Below the pieces are notes generated by a model. The model ran no database searches. It was not told the origin of the DNA and was given only the letters and a program-made list of their open reading frames with translations. A program made the translations under genes and the position numbers. Below are positions 1 to 6,151 of a stretch of DNA of 6,151 nucleotides, piece after piece; positions within the stretch are counted from its first letter, which is position 1, and every line of letters starts with the position of its first letter. Source of the stretch: Acidobacteriota bacterium (GTDB lineage: Bacteria; Acidobacteriota; Terriglobia; Acidiferrales; UBA7541); NCBI GenBank assembly GCA_003224515.1, contig QHZC01000635.1, positions 1 through 6,151 of the forward strand. Reading direction: 5' to 3'.

Positions 1-1
1 A

Positions 2-2485
2 GGCCAGGTCAGCACAACGACTTTCCCCGGTGGACAGATTCCCGCGTGTACTACCAATGGTCAAACGGGGTGTATTGACCCTAACATGCAGGCTCTGATG
101 AAGTTGTTTCCCGCCGCTAACGCTGATCCGAACACGACCGGAGGCTACAACTACGTCCAAGCCGAAATCTTCAGCCAGAACAACAGGCAATGGGCAATAC
201 GGGGGGATTGGGATATCAGCGACAATACCAAGGTTTTTGTCCACTACAACTACCAGCGCGAACTCCAACAGTTTCCGGTTGGTCTCTGGTGGCGCAATGG
301 CGACCAAGTCCCTTATCCGACGGCGATCCAAGGCAAGAATAAGTCGGACTCCTGGACCGGAACGATTACGCATGTATTCAGCCCGACACTGACGAATGAA
401 ACCGTCATCGCGTACACCTTTGTCGGATTTCCCAATGTGTTTGCGGATCCCTCGAAGGTGGACCGCGCCACGGTGGGTTATGGATATGCTGGCTTGTTCA
501 AGAACAGCGTAAAGCAGATTCCGTCGTTCGGCAACTTTGGCCCCAGCGAAGCCGCCCTTATTTTCAACCCTGGGGGGTTCGAGGCTGGCGGATCTGGCTC
601 CGGTCTTTACGCCGACAAGTACATGCCCAGCGTCAGCGACACGATTAGCAAAGTACTCAGGAATCATACTCTGAAGGCAGGCTTCTTCTTTGAGTCGATT
701 CGGAACGCTCAACCGGCCAGCAACTTTACAAATGGGGAAGCGCTGGTCTCTCGCAACAGTCCTTTCACCTACGGCAATGAGTATGCCGACCTGTTGACCG
801 GCAACCTAAACAGTTACAACGAAACAAACTTCAACCGCATCAATGATATCAACTACAAAACAACAGAGTTCTTTCTCCAGGATTCGTGGAAGGCCACAAA
901 GAAGCTGACCCTCGAATTTGGCATGCGTTTCACCCATTTTACTCCGTGGGTTGACGGCAAGAACTTCGGCTACTCGATCTTCGATCAGTCGAAATACCAG
1001 CCAAGCTGCGCAGCAACGCCTACGTTCTGCGGATTCGAGTGGCACTCCAAAGCTAGCTCGGTTCCGCTGGGGGGATTCCCGACGAGAGCGTTGTTTTATC
1101 AGCCCCGATTCGGTGCTGCTTATGATCTTCGCGGAACTGGCAAAACCGTTCTCCGTGGAGGATGGGGACGCTTCTACTTCCACTCCGGCCAGTTCACAAA
1201 CGGGTTGGACGCTTCCGCGGGCGTAGCGACCGCCAACATTTCGCCTACGACTTGGGTTGGAGGGACCGGTTGTCCCAACAATCCGTCCGGGGGTTCGCAT
1301 CTGTTCGCATCGTATCTCTCTTGCGTCAACGTCGCCGCCTCACCTGCTTCTCCCTCGGCAGTTGATTCCAAGGACGACCGGCAGCCGTATGCCGATAGCT
1401 ACAGCTTCACCATCACGCAGCGAGCGCCGTGGCAAAGCTTTGTGGAAGTTGCCTATGTAGGGAACCGAAGCAGGGACCTGGCAAGCAGCGGCGGTTTCGG
1501 AAGCAATCTCAACCTGGTCCCTCTTGGGGCGACGCTGAGCGCTTCTAACCCGGCTAACGCTGATCCTAAGTTTTACCGCCCATTGAATGATCCGGTGACG
1601 GGAAATGGCTATGGCGATCTGAACCAGGCCACCAACAATCTCTATGGAAACTATAACTCGATGCAGGTGACCTGGGGTCGGCATGCTGGCCACTACACCA
1701 TTCAAGCAAACTACACACTGCAGAAAGCCTTGGGCATCGTCAGCTCGAATGCCAATGGTCAACCGAACGGGTCGGCCTCCATCAACCCCTTCAATCTTAG
1801 AAGTAACTACGGCGTCCAGCCGACGGACCGCAGGCAGCTCTTCAACATTGCCTATTCGATTGATGTCGGCAATCCACTGCATGCCCATGGTGCGCTGGCG
1901 GGCGCTACGAGTGGCTGGCAAATCTCTGGCATTACCCAGCTGGAGAGCGGCGCCAATATTACTTACGGCGGCGGCTACAATGCCAGCACCAATTACAGCA
2001 TGAATTTAAACGGTGCTATCATTCCGGGCTCGAAGAGCACGGCAAACCCGAATGGCATTCAGATTAACAATCAATCCATTCTGGGGACAAATGCCGTCCA
2101 GTTGAACCCGATCTTGACCTGCAACCCGGAGTCTGGCTTGACCTCAGGTGAGTACATCAATCCGAACTGTTTCGCTGCGCCCACGACCGTTGGCAAGAAT
2201 GGGCCGACTCTGCTCCCAGTGGCCTACGGACCCAAGTACTTCAACTCCGACTTAGCGGTGTTCAAGAACTTTTCCATCACGGAATCGAAGAAACTTCAGT
2301 TCCGCGTACAAGCCTATAATTTCTTGAATCATCCTTTGTGGTCGTTCCCTAACGGCAATAACCTGACACTCCAGTTCCAGCAGGACGCCACGGGAGCAAT
2401 TACCCAAACCAATTCGAACTTCGGTAAGGCGACGGACAAGCAGGGAGCTCGCGTCATGGAATTTGCCGTGAAGCTCTACTTCTAG
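2..2485 (+). CDS. TonB-dependent receptor, Oar-like, C-terminal part (5' end outside window)
   Basis: This is the C-terminal 827 residues of a large outer-membrane beta-barrel protein. The frame is open from the left edge; the first in-window ATG (position 86) lies inside the protein and is not the start. The first ~55 residues probably finish the plug region. The rest shows barrel-type alternation of aromatic/polar strands with long Asn/Gly/Ser-rich loops, for example WAIRGDWDIS near residue 65, TTEFFLQDSWKATKKLTLEFGMRF near 285-308 (cited in part: LQDSWK, LEFGMRF), YQPRFGAAYDL, and GGWGRFYF. The end carries the receptor-family segment QAYNFLNHP and finishes in KLYF, with a terminal aromatic typical of the signal read by the BAM assembly machinery. 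Full-length Oar-like relatives usually exceed 1,000 residues and start with a signal peptide, a carboxypeptidase-regulatory-like domain and a plug; these are missing here because of the window edge. The substrate cannot be read from the sequence. All eight cysteines form four close pairs. A strong terminator follows 24 bp after the stop. Confidence 0.9.
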   Translation, partial: GQVSTTTFPGGQIPACTTNGQTGCIDPNMQALMKLFPAANADPNTTGGYNYVQAEIFSQNNRQWAIRGDWDISDNTKVFVHYNYQRELQQFPVGLWWRNGDQVPYPTAIQGKNKSDSWTGTITHVFSPTLTNETVIAYTFVGFPNVFADPSKVDRATVGYGYAGLFKNSVKQIPSFGNFGPSEAALIFNPGGFEAGGSGSGLYADKYMPSVSDTISKVLRNHTLKAGFFFESIRNAQPASNFTNGEALVSRNSPFTYGNEYADLLTGNLNSYNETNFNRINDINYKTTEFFLQDSWKATKKLTLEFGMRFTHFTPWVDGKNFGYSIFDQSKYQPSCAATPTFCGFEWHSKASSVPLGGFPTRALFYQPRFGAAYDLRGTGKTVLRGGWGRFYFHSGQFTNGLDASAGVATANISPTTWVGGTGCPNNPSGGSHLFASYLSCVNVAASPASPSAVDSKDDRQPYADSYSFTITQRAPWQSFVEVAYVGNRSRDLASSGGFGSNLNLVPLGATLSASNPANADPKFYRPLNDPVTGNGYGDLNQATNNLYGNYNSMQVTWGRHAGHYTIQANYTLQKALGIVSSNANGQPNGSASINPFNLRSNYGVQPTDRRQLFNIAYSIDVGNPLHAHGALAGATSGWQISGITQLESGANITYGGGYNASTNYSMNLNGAIIPGSKSTANPNGIQINNQSILGTNAVQLNPILTCNPESGLTSGEYINPNCFAAPTTVGKNGPTLLPVAYGPKYFNSDLAVFKNFSITESKKLQFRVQAYNFLNHPLWSFPNGNNLTLQFQQDATGAITQTNSNFGKATDKQGARVMEFAVKLYF

Positions 2486-2508
2486 ACAAAACCAAAGCCT
2501 TTCAAACT

Positions 2509-2541
2509 AAAATGGGATGGCTTCGGCCATCCCATTTTTTT
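2509..2541 (+). terminator. Rho-independent terminator of the receptor gene
   Basis: A perfect hairpin: the arm 2513-2521 (TGGGATGGC) pairs with 2526-2534 (GCCATCCCA) around the loop TTCG (2522-2525). This gives the very stable C(UUCG)G tetraloop. The stem is extended by A 2509-2512 pairing with the first four T, making 13 pairs. Seven T follow (2535-2541). It begins 24 bp after the receptor stop codon, so it ends that transcript. The A run on the left has only four bases, so termination from the opposite direction would be weaker. Confidence 0.93.
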
Positions 2542-2545
2542 CTTG

Positions 2546-2551
2546 TATACT
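2546..2551 (+). promoter_or_regulatory. Candidate -10 box for the TPR-propeller operon
   Basis: TATACT differs from the sigma-70 consensus TATAAT at one position and lies just 5 bases after the terminator T tract and 22 bases before the chosen ATG at 2574. Transcription would then start near 2557-2560, leaving a leader of roughly 15 bases. No good -35 is visible: the expected place (about 2522-2528) is inside the terminator loop and stem and matches TTGACA poorly. The T-rich tract directly upstream could help opening. The call rests on the hexamer, its position, and the need for a promoter after a strong terminator. Confidence 0.45.
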
Positions 2552-2573
2552 GAATCGGGATGCACTTGCCGGT

Positions 2574-3623
2574 ATGTGGAAATTCACCCTCGTCTTGATT
2601 CTCAGCATTGGCGCGATCGCACAGGCGCAGACCCCCCAGGAACTGGTTCAGGACGCAATTCAGAAGCAGCAAGCTGGCGATCTCGAGGGCGCGGTTGCTG
2701 AGTACAAGCAATTCCTGAAACTGCACCCTGAGGCCACTGCTATCCATTCCAACCTGGGAGCCGCTTTAGCCGGGCTGGGCCGGTTTGAAGAGGCTGTCCC
2801 TGAATATAAAACTGCCCTGAGGGAGTCCCCTGCTCTGGCGGCAGCGAGACTGAACCTCGCCTTGGTGTATTACAAAATGGGTCGGATCGCGGACGCTGCG
2901 CGGGAATTGGCCAGAGTCCGCGCCGAGGACTCGGAGAACGAGCAGGCCGCGTTGTTGCTGGGAGACTGCTATTTGCGAATGAGACGAGAGAAAGACGTCA
3001 TTCGCGTCCTGGAGCCGGAGGAGCGGAAGCATCCTGATGATCCAGCCATCGCCTACATGCTGGGAACGGCGTGGATTCGTGACAATCAAGTCGAGAAGGG
3101 ACAGGTCCTGGTAGACCGAATTCTGCGCAATGGCGACTCGGCCGAGGCGCACCTGATGCTGGGCAGCGCCAAAATGAATGTTGCCGATTTTGCAGGCGCA
3201 CGAGACGAATTTGCCAAAGCTGTGGCGCTGAACCCGAATCTCGCCGAAGTGCACGTCCTGTACGCCAAGGCGCTGGTGCTCACGGGAGATTCCGATCAAT
3301 CTTCGAAAGAATTCAAGGCCGAACTGGCGGTGGATCCGTTCAATTTTGACTCGAACTTGCAACTGGGCGCAACCAGACCGGGAGACCCCGGGGTCCGGTA
3401 TCAACTGGCGCTCATAGCTCTGGACGAAGGCAAGCCCGACGAGGCGCGGCAGATGCTCGAAACCCTCGTGAGAGAATCGCCACAGTTTACCGAGGCCCAT
3501 GTTTCCTTATCGCTTGTTTACTATCGGCTGAAACGGCCAGCCGACGGCAAGAGAGAGTGGGAGATTGTCCAGAAACTGACGGCGGAAGCGCAAGCCAAGC
3601 AGCCTGGAGCTAAGGCACAATAG
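2574..3623 (+). CDS. Exported tetratricopeptide-repeat (TPR) protein
   Basis: A 349-residue protein made almost wholly of TPR helix pairs, which act as protein-binding scaffolds. I chose ATG 2574 rather than the in-frame ATG 2517 because 2517 lies inside the terminator stem, and because 2574 places a Sec signal peptide at the N-terminus: MWKF, then a hydrophobic stretch LVLILSIGAIA, then AQA (16-18), with cleavage likely before Q19. There is no lipobox cysteine, so the mature protein should be soluble in the periplasm. Repeats begin near residue 21 (QDAIQKQQAGDLEGAVAEY) and follow at about 54, 88, 122, 156, 189 and 223, with the usual G-x-x-x-x-A-x-x-x-(Y/F) and proline positions. A shortened repeat lies near 257-272, and the last repeats lie near 272-337. 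The tail is Lys/Ala/Gln-rich. No catalytic motif is seen. No strong Shine-Dalgarno precedes the start; GGGA at 2557-2560 is 13 bases away. It is probably co-transcribed with the propeller gene 33 bp downstream, and a role as a partner of the envelope proteins is inferred from context only. Confidence 0.87.
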   Translation: MWKFTLVLILSIGAIAQAQTPQELVQDAIQKQQAGDLEGAVAEYKQFLKLHPEATAIHSNLGAALAGLGRFEEAVPEYKTALRESPALAAARLNLALVYYKMGRIADAARELARVRAEDSENEQAALLLGDCYLRMRREKDVIRVLEPEERKHPDDPAIAYMLGTAWIRDNQVEKGQVLVDRILRNGDSAEAHLMLGSAKMNVADFAGARDEFAKAVALNPNLAEVHVLYAKALVLTGDSDQSSKEFKAELAVDPFNFDSNLQLGATRPGDPGVRYQLALIALDEGKPDEARQMLETLVRESPQFTEAHVSLSLVYYRLKRPADGKREWEIVQKLTAEAQAKQPGAKAQ

Positions 3624-3656
3624 TTTGCAGCACCCGCGATTCCAGGCAAAGTCTAA

Positions 3657-5360
3657 ATGAAATTCAATAGAAGAGAATGGCTATGGCTGGCCTCATCGTT
3701 TGGCGCAGCCCAGTCGCTGGGAGGGCAAAGCGCGTCAGGCCAGCTACAGCCCTTGTTTGTTGAAGTCCCACCATCTGCGAGCGGCATTGCGTGGGTGCAC
3801 GAAAACGCGATGTCCCCCAGTCGCTACCTGCCAGAGGCGCTAGGTCCTGGGTGCGCTTTTCTGGACTTCGACAATGACGGGTGGATGGATATTTTTCTGG
3901 TAAACAGCGGCCCTAGTGATTTTTGGAAACCCTCAAGCCCTGTCCGCAATGCGCTGTACAAGAACAATCGGGATGGAACATTTACCGACGTCACCGAGAA
4001 AGCTGGCATAACCGGCGGCTCTTTCGGAATGGGAGTCGCCGTCGGCGATTATGACAACGACGGGTGGTCTGATATTTTCGTCACTGCCTACGGAAAATCC
4101 ATCCTCTACAAGAACAACCATGATGGGACGTTCACGGACGTAACGGAAAAAGCCGCCCTGGCCGCTCCAGGCTGGACTACCAGCGCCGTTTGGTTCGACT
4201 ATGATAACGACGGCAGACTGGATCTGTTTGTCTGCAGCTTTGTGGATTACTCGGGCGTGCGCAAACTAGAATGCGGCAATAATCAAATAGGTAGAAACTA
4301 TTATTGCGTGCCGCGTGTTTTCAAGCCCACCGCAAGTCTCCTCTATCACAACAATGGCGACGGTACTTTCACTGAAGTGAGCAAAGGGACTGCCATCGCC
4401 AAAGCTTTGGGAAAGGGCCTGGGTGTAGTCGCCACCGACATAAATAACGACGATCGGATGGATCTCTTTGTCGCCAATGACACCGTGCAGAACTTTCTCT
4501 TTGTGAATCGTGGCCCGGGCTCCAACGGTCGCTGGAATTGGGAGGAAATCGCGTTGCAGGCGAATGTTGGATTCAGCGAGAGCGGGCGGCCTCGTTCAGG
4601 AATGGGAGTGGATGCTGCCGATCTCAACGGAAACGGATGGCAGGATCTGTTTGTCGCCAACGTTGACCACGAGATGTTTTCGGTTTACGAGAACAATAAA
4701 GATGAAACTTTTCGCGATGCTGCTCAAGGGCATGGTGTAGCCCGAGCTACAAGATTGCTGAGCGGCTGGGGATTGAAATATTTCGATTACGACAACGATG
4801 GCGCTGTCGACCTCTTCCTCGCCAATGGCCATCCAGACGACATGATCGATAACTATTCGATGCAAGTGAAATACAAAGAGCCATTGCTTTTGTTCCATCA
4901 GGGTGAGGACCGCAAGCTTCATGACGTAAGCGAAAGCGCGGGTCCGGCATTTGAGAGGTATTTTGCTGCGCGAGGCCTAGCCGTGGGTGATTTCGACAAC
5001 GATGGCGCGCTAGATGTGCTCATTGCGGTCAACGGTGGCGCTCCCGTGCTGTTGAAAAACAACGCAGCTAAAGGTAACAATTGGCTGGGTCTCAGGCTAG
5101 AAGGCGCGACATGCAATCGCGATGCTATCGGCGCGCGCATTCTTTGGAAAGCGGGGGGCAAATTGCGCCAGCGCCTGAAGAACAGTGGTGGCAGTTATCT
5201 CTCTTCGCATGATCCCCGAGAGATTCTCGGTCTCGGTAGGGCGACGGTGGTGGATGAATTAGAAATTCATTGGCCCGCGCCGAGCAAGTCTGCTGACAAA
5301 CTGACTAACTTGCCCGTCAATCGATATATCCGGGTAATTGAGGGCAGAGCTACATTCTGA
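3657..5360 (+). CDS. CRTAC1-like FG-GAP/VCBS beta-propeller protein with ASPIC/UnbV C-terminal domain
   Basis: A 567-residue exported protein. The N-terminus NRREWLWLAS (4-13) resembles a twin-arginine signal (R5-R6, then W8 L9), followed by an Ala/Ser/Gly-rich stretch to about residue 29; the exact cleavage site is unclear. Seven D-x-(D/N)-x-(D/N)-G-x-x-D calcium-binding loops start at residues 70, 131, 181, 261, 322, 377 and 445, which fits a seven-bladed propeller. Most are followed by a LYxNNxDGTF-type strand. Blade 4 (261-269) has D in place of the loop glycine, and blade 5 (322-330) uses N at two ligand positions. A longer insert with C206 and C217 separates blades 3 and 4. Residues 474-541 match the ASPIC/UnbV family: NRDAIGAR, then GGSYLSSHDPRE, then LGLG, then ELEIHWP. 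No membrane anchor follows. ATG 3657 is favoured because an in-frame TAA (3654-3656) sits immediately before it; the ribosome site is weak (AGG at 3644-3646). The family is exported and often described as adhesion- or integrin-like, but the bacterial role and ligand are not established. Confidence 0.92.
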   Translation: MKFNRREWLWLASSFGAAQSLGGQSASGQLQPLFVEVPPSASGIAWVHENAMSPSRYLPEALGPGCAFLDFDNDGWMDIFLVNSGPSDFWKPSSPVRNALYKNNRDGTFTDVTEKAGITGGSFGMGVAVGDYDNDGWSDIFVTAYGKSILYKNNHDGTFTDVTEKAALAAPGWTTSAVWFDYDNDGRLDLFVCSFVDYSGVRKLECGNNQIGRNYYCVPRVFKPTASLLYHNNGDGTFTEVSKGTAIAKALGKGLGVVATDINNDDRMDLFVANDTVQNFLFVNRGPGSNGRWNWEEIALQANVGFSESGRPRSGMGVDAADLNGNGWQDLFVANVDHEMFSVYENNKDETFRDAAQGHGVARATRLLSGWGLKYFDYDNDGAVDLFLANGHPDDMIDNYSMQVKYKEPLLLFHQGEDRKLHDVSESAGPAFERYFAARGLAVGDFDNDGALDVLIAVNGGAPVLLKNNAAKGNNWLGLRLEGATCNRDAIGARILWKAGGKLRQRLKNSGGSYLSSHDPREILGLGRATVVDELEIHWPAPSKSADKLTNLPVNRYIRVIEGRATF

Positions 5361-5870
5361 TTGCCTAGCGCTTACTTTAATTTCGCGATCACTTTCTCCT
5401 CTCGAAAACGTCCCAACTTGACTGCGACATGTTGCGCCCGCTTAACTGGCGGTCCAGTGTGGCCTTTCTTGAATGGCGGATCGGTGAGTGCAAGTGCAGT
5501 GCGGAACTTGGCGTCCTTACTTGGCTGCAGAGATTGCAAATAAGGATGGATTTTCGTGTTGGAGTACCGGCAGGCAGTTCAGAAACGGGGCTGTGGAAAG
5601 CGACGGCGACGTTTTGGGGCGATCCGGAAGTAATCCAGATGGGCATCGTGCGGATCAGTACCGAGAAGCCTTCTCGCCAGCACGCAACGGTCACTGCTAG
5701 GGCGTCGGTACTAATCCGACCGACGAACCGATAACTTCCGCCTGGCTCGTGAATCGGGAAGAATCTCAAAGGTGACCGGGTGAACCACATGTCTGGCTTT
5801 GCCGACACGTCCGAGTGGAGCGCGGGCTCTGCGAAAACAACGAGCACTGCTCTCTTATTACGGCCCGCCA
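5361..5870. other. Intergenic stretch without a supportable gene
   Basis: About 500 bases between the propeller stop and the ridA-like promoter. Reading frames occur on both strands, including a 152-codon one on the minus strand (5389-5847). None has a recognisable family, a ribosome site with a sensible start, or convincing protein composition, and overlapping frames look equally plausible. I find no intrinsic terminator after the propeller gene: short stems such as CCGC/GCGG near 5438-5453 lack a T run. How the TPR-propeller transcript ends is therefore not visible. The stretch may contain an eroded gene. Confidence 0.6.
5372..5578 (-). pseudogene. Possible remnant of a minus-strand gene (C-terminal 68 codons)
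   Basis: Read on the minus strand, the frame ending at TAA 5374-5372 is open for 68 codons back to a TGA at 5581-5579. Its end looks protein-like: FKKGHTGPPVKRAQHVAVKL, followed by a charged segment REEKVIAKLK and the stop. It has no ATG, and the only TTG or GTG codons lack a ribosome site, so it cannot be an intact gene as it stands. Beyond the TGA the same frame continues with plausible residues (DPHDAHLDYFRIAPK) as far as another stop at 5713-5711. This fits a decayed gene but could equally be chance. I do not recognise the family. Confidence 0.18.
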
Positions 5871-5875
5871 GTAAA

Positions 5876-5881
5876 TATAAT
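5876..5881 (+). promoter_or_regulatory. -10 box of the ridA-like gene
   Basis: A perfect TATAAT hexamer in a locally AT-rich patch (GTAAATATAATGAGG), 63 bases before the ATG. Transcription would start near 5888, giving a leader of about 57 bases. The -35 is weak: TTATTA at 5855-5860 shares three positions with TTGACA but at a short 15-base spacing. The gene therefore probably has its own promoter and is not read only from the upstream operon. Confidence 0.55.
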
Positions 5882-5934
5882 GAGGTTCCGAAACGAGCCG
5901 CGACGTGCCATCATGCGGCTTTCCTACTTCCTTT

Positions 5935-5939
5935 GGGAG
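5935..5939 (+). promoter_or_regulatory. Shine-Dalgarno site deciding the ridA-like start
   Basis: GGGAG, with GGAG complementary to the 16S anti-Shine-Dalgarno, ends 5 bases before ATG 5945. It is the best ribosome site in the window and fixes the start, although the frame is also open further upstream. Confidence 0.75.
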
Positions 5940-5944
5940 CAACT

Positions 5945-6151
5945 ATGTCAAATACATATCTGAATCCCTGCGCTCTCTTCCCAAGTCAGCAATATGGTTT
6001 CTCTCAGGGAGTCGCCGCGGCAGGAAAAACTACGGTTTACGTGTCCGGTCAGGTGGGCTGGAATGCGGCGCAACAGATCACTGATCCCACCGATCTGGGG
6101 GCTCAGACCCGGCAGGCTTTAGAGAACCTGGAGATTGCCGTAAGGGCAGGC
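5945..6151 (+). CDS. RidA (YjgF/YER057c/UK114) family protein, N-terminal 69 residues (cut by window edge)
   Basis: The frame runs off the right edge after 69 codons; family members are usually about 110-150 residues, so about half is seen. The pattern is that of the family: a short Pro-containing lead, then FSQGVAAAG (19-27), the strand VYVSGQVGW (33-41), then DLGAQTRQALENLEIAV (51-67), the helix that packs on the sheet. RidA proteins are small cytosolic trimers that hydrolyse reactive enamine/imine intermediates such as 2-aminoacrylate. In the archetype the deaminase needs an arginine that lies in the missing half, so activity cannot be judged. The position equivalent to E. coli Tyr17 appears to be F19 here (my alignment by eye), which would suit one of the non-archetypal Rid subfamilies. 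The start is set by GGGAG 5 bases upstream and the gene has its own TATAAT box. Confidence 0.88.
   Translation, partial: MSNTYLNPCALFPSQQYGFSQGVAAAGKTTVYVSGQVGWNAAQQITDPTDLGAQTRQALENLEIAVRAG

Noticed and set aside
1340..1921. 193-codon minus-strand frame within the receptor gene
   Set aside because: It is antisense to a well-supported receptor reading frame, has no family likeness and no ribosome site; it is a shadow of the coding strand.
2560..2598. Twelve-codon upstream reading frame (ATG 2560, TGA 2596-2598) overlapping the TPR start in another frame
   Set aside because: It would start almost at the predicted transcript start, so it could be a leaderless regulatory peptide. There is no ribosome site and no recognisable attenuation pattern; most likely chance.
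2766..3500. 244-codon minus-strand frame opposite the TPR gene
   Set aside because: The + strand frame has clear TPR periodicity and a signal peptide; the antisense frame follows from its codon use.
5703..5725. Perfect 7-bp inverted repeat CGTCGGT / ACCGACG with a 9-base spacer
   Set aside because: An arm of 7 bp with a free choice of spacer is expected about once by chance in 500 bases. It has no T tract and lies about 150 bases from the ridA-like -10 box, so calling it an operator or terminator is not justified.
5818..5829. Small hairpin GAGC-GCGG-GCTC
   Set aside because: Only four pairs and no T run; too weak for a terminator.
5389..5847. 152-codon minus-strand frame as a real gene
   Set aside because: No family, no ribosome site I can support, irregular composition, and a competing minus-strand frame over the same bases looks at least as protein-like. 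Kept only as part of the intergenic description.
1..6151. Mobile element, CRISPR, tRNA/rRNA, riboswitch or defence system
   Set aside because: No transposase, terminal inverted repeats, repeat-spacer pattern, tRNA-like cloverleaf or conserved RNA core was seen on either strand.

Overview
The window reads like a piece of an Acidobacteriota chromosome. This is inferred from gene families and their arrangement, not from a search: a large Asn/Gly-rich Oar-like TonB-dependent outer-membrane receptor, an exported tetratricopeptide (TPR) protein, and a CRTAC1-like FG-GAP propeller with an ASPIC/UnbV tail. Base composition is moderately GC-rich. All recognised genes lie on the + strand.

Layout: (1) positions 2-2485 hold the 3' part of the receptor gene, which runs in from the left edge and lacks its start, signal peptide and N-terminal plug region. 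(2) Positions 2509-2541 form a textbook intrinsic terminator with a UUCG loop and a seven-T tail. (3) A -10-like hexamer starts 5 bases after the T tract and probably drives the TPR gene (2574-3623). Its true start lies downstream of the longest-ORF start, because that longer start falls inside the terminator. (4) After a 33-bp gap comes the CRTAC1/ASPIC gene (3657-5360), very probably in the same transcript. (5) Positions 5361 to about 5870 hold no gene I can support, only a possible eroded minus-strand reading frame. (6) A perfect TATAAT box and a good Shine-Dalgarno sequence precede the first 69 codons of a RidA (YjgF/YER057c/UK114) family protein, which runs off the right edge.

Functionally, the first three genes look like a cell-envelope module: an outer-membrane barrel, a periplasmic (Sec-exported) TPR scaffold, and a probably Tat-exported calcium-binding beta-propeller. 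The substrate is unknown and nothing in the sequence names it. The terminator separates the receptor transcript from the TPR-propeller operon. The RidA-like gene is a separate unit, probably concerned with clearing reactive enamine/imine intermediates, and not obviously connected. I see no mobile element, CRISPR array, tRNA, rRNA or defence system here. The nearest things to novelty are a TPR array missing about 20 residues in one repeat, a receptor whose cysteines occur only as close pairs, and the three-gene envelope module itself.
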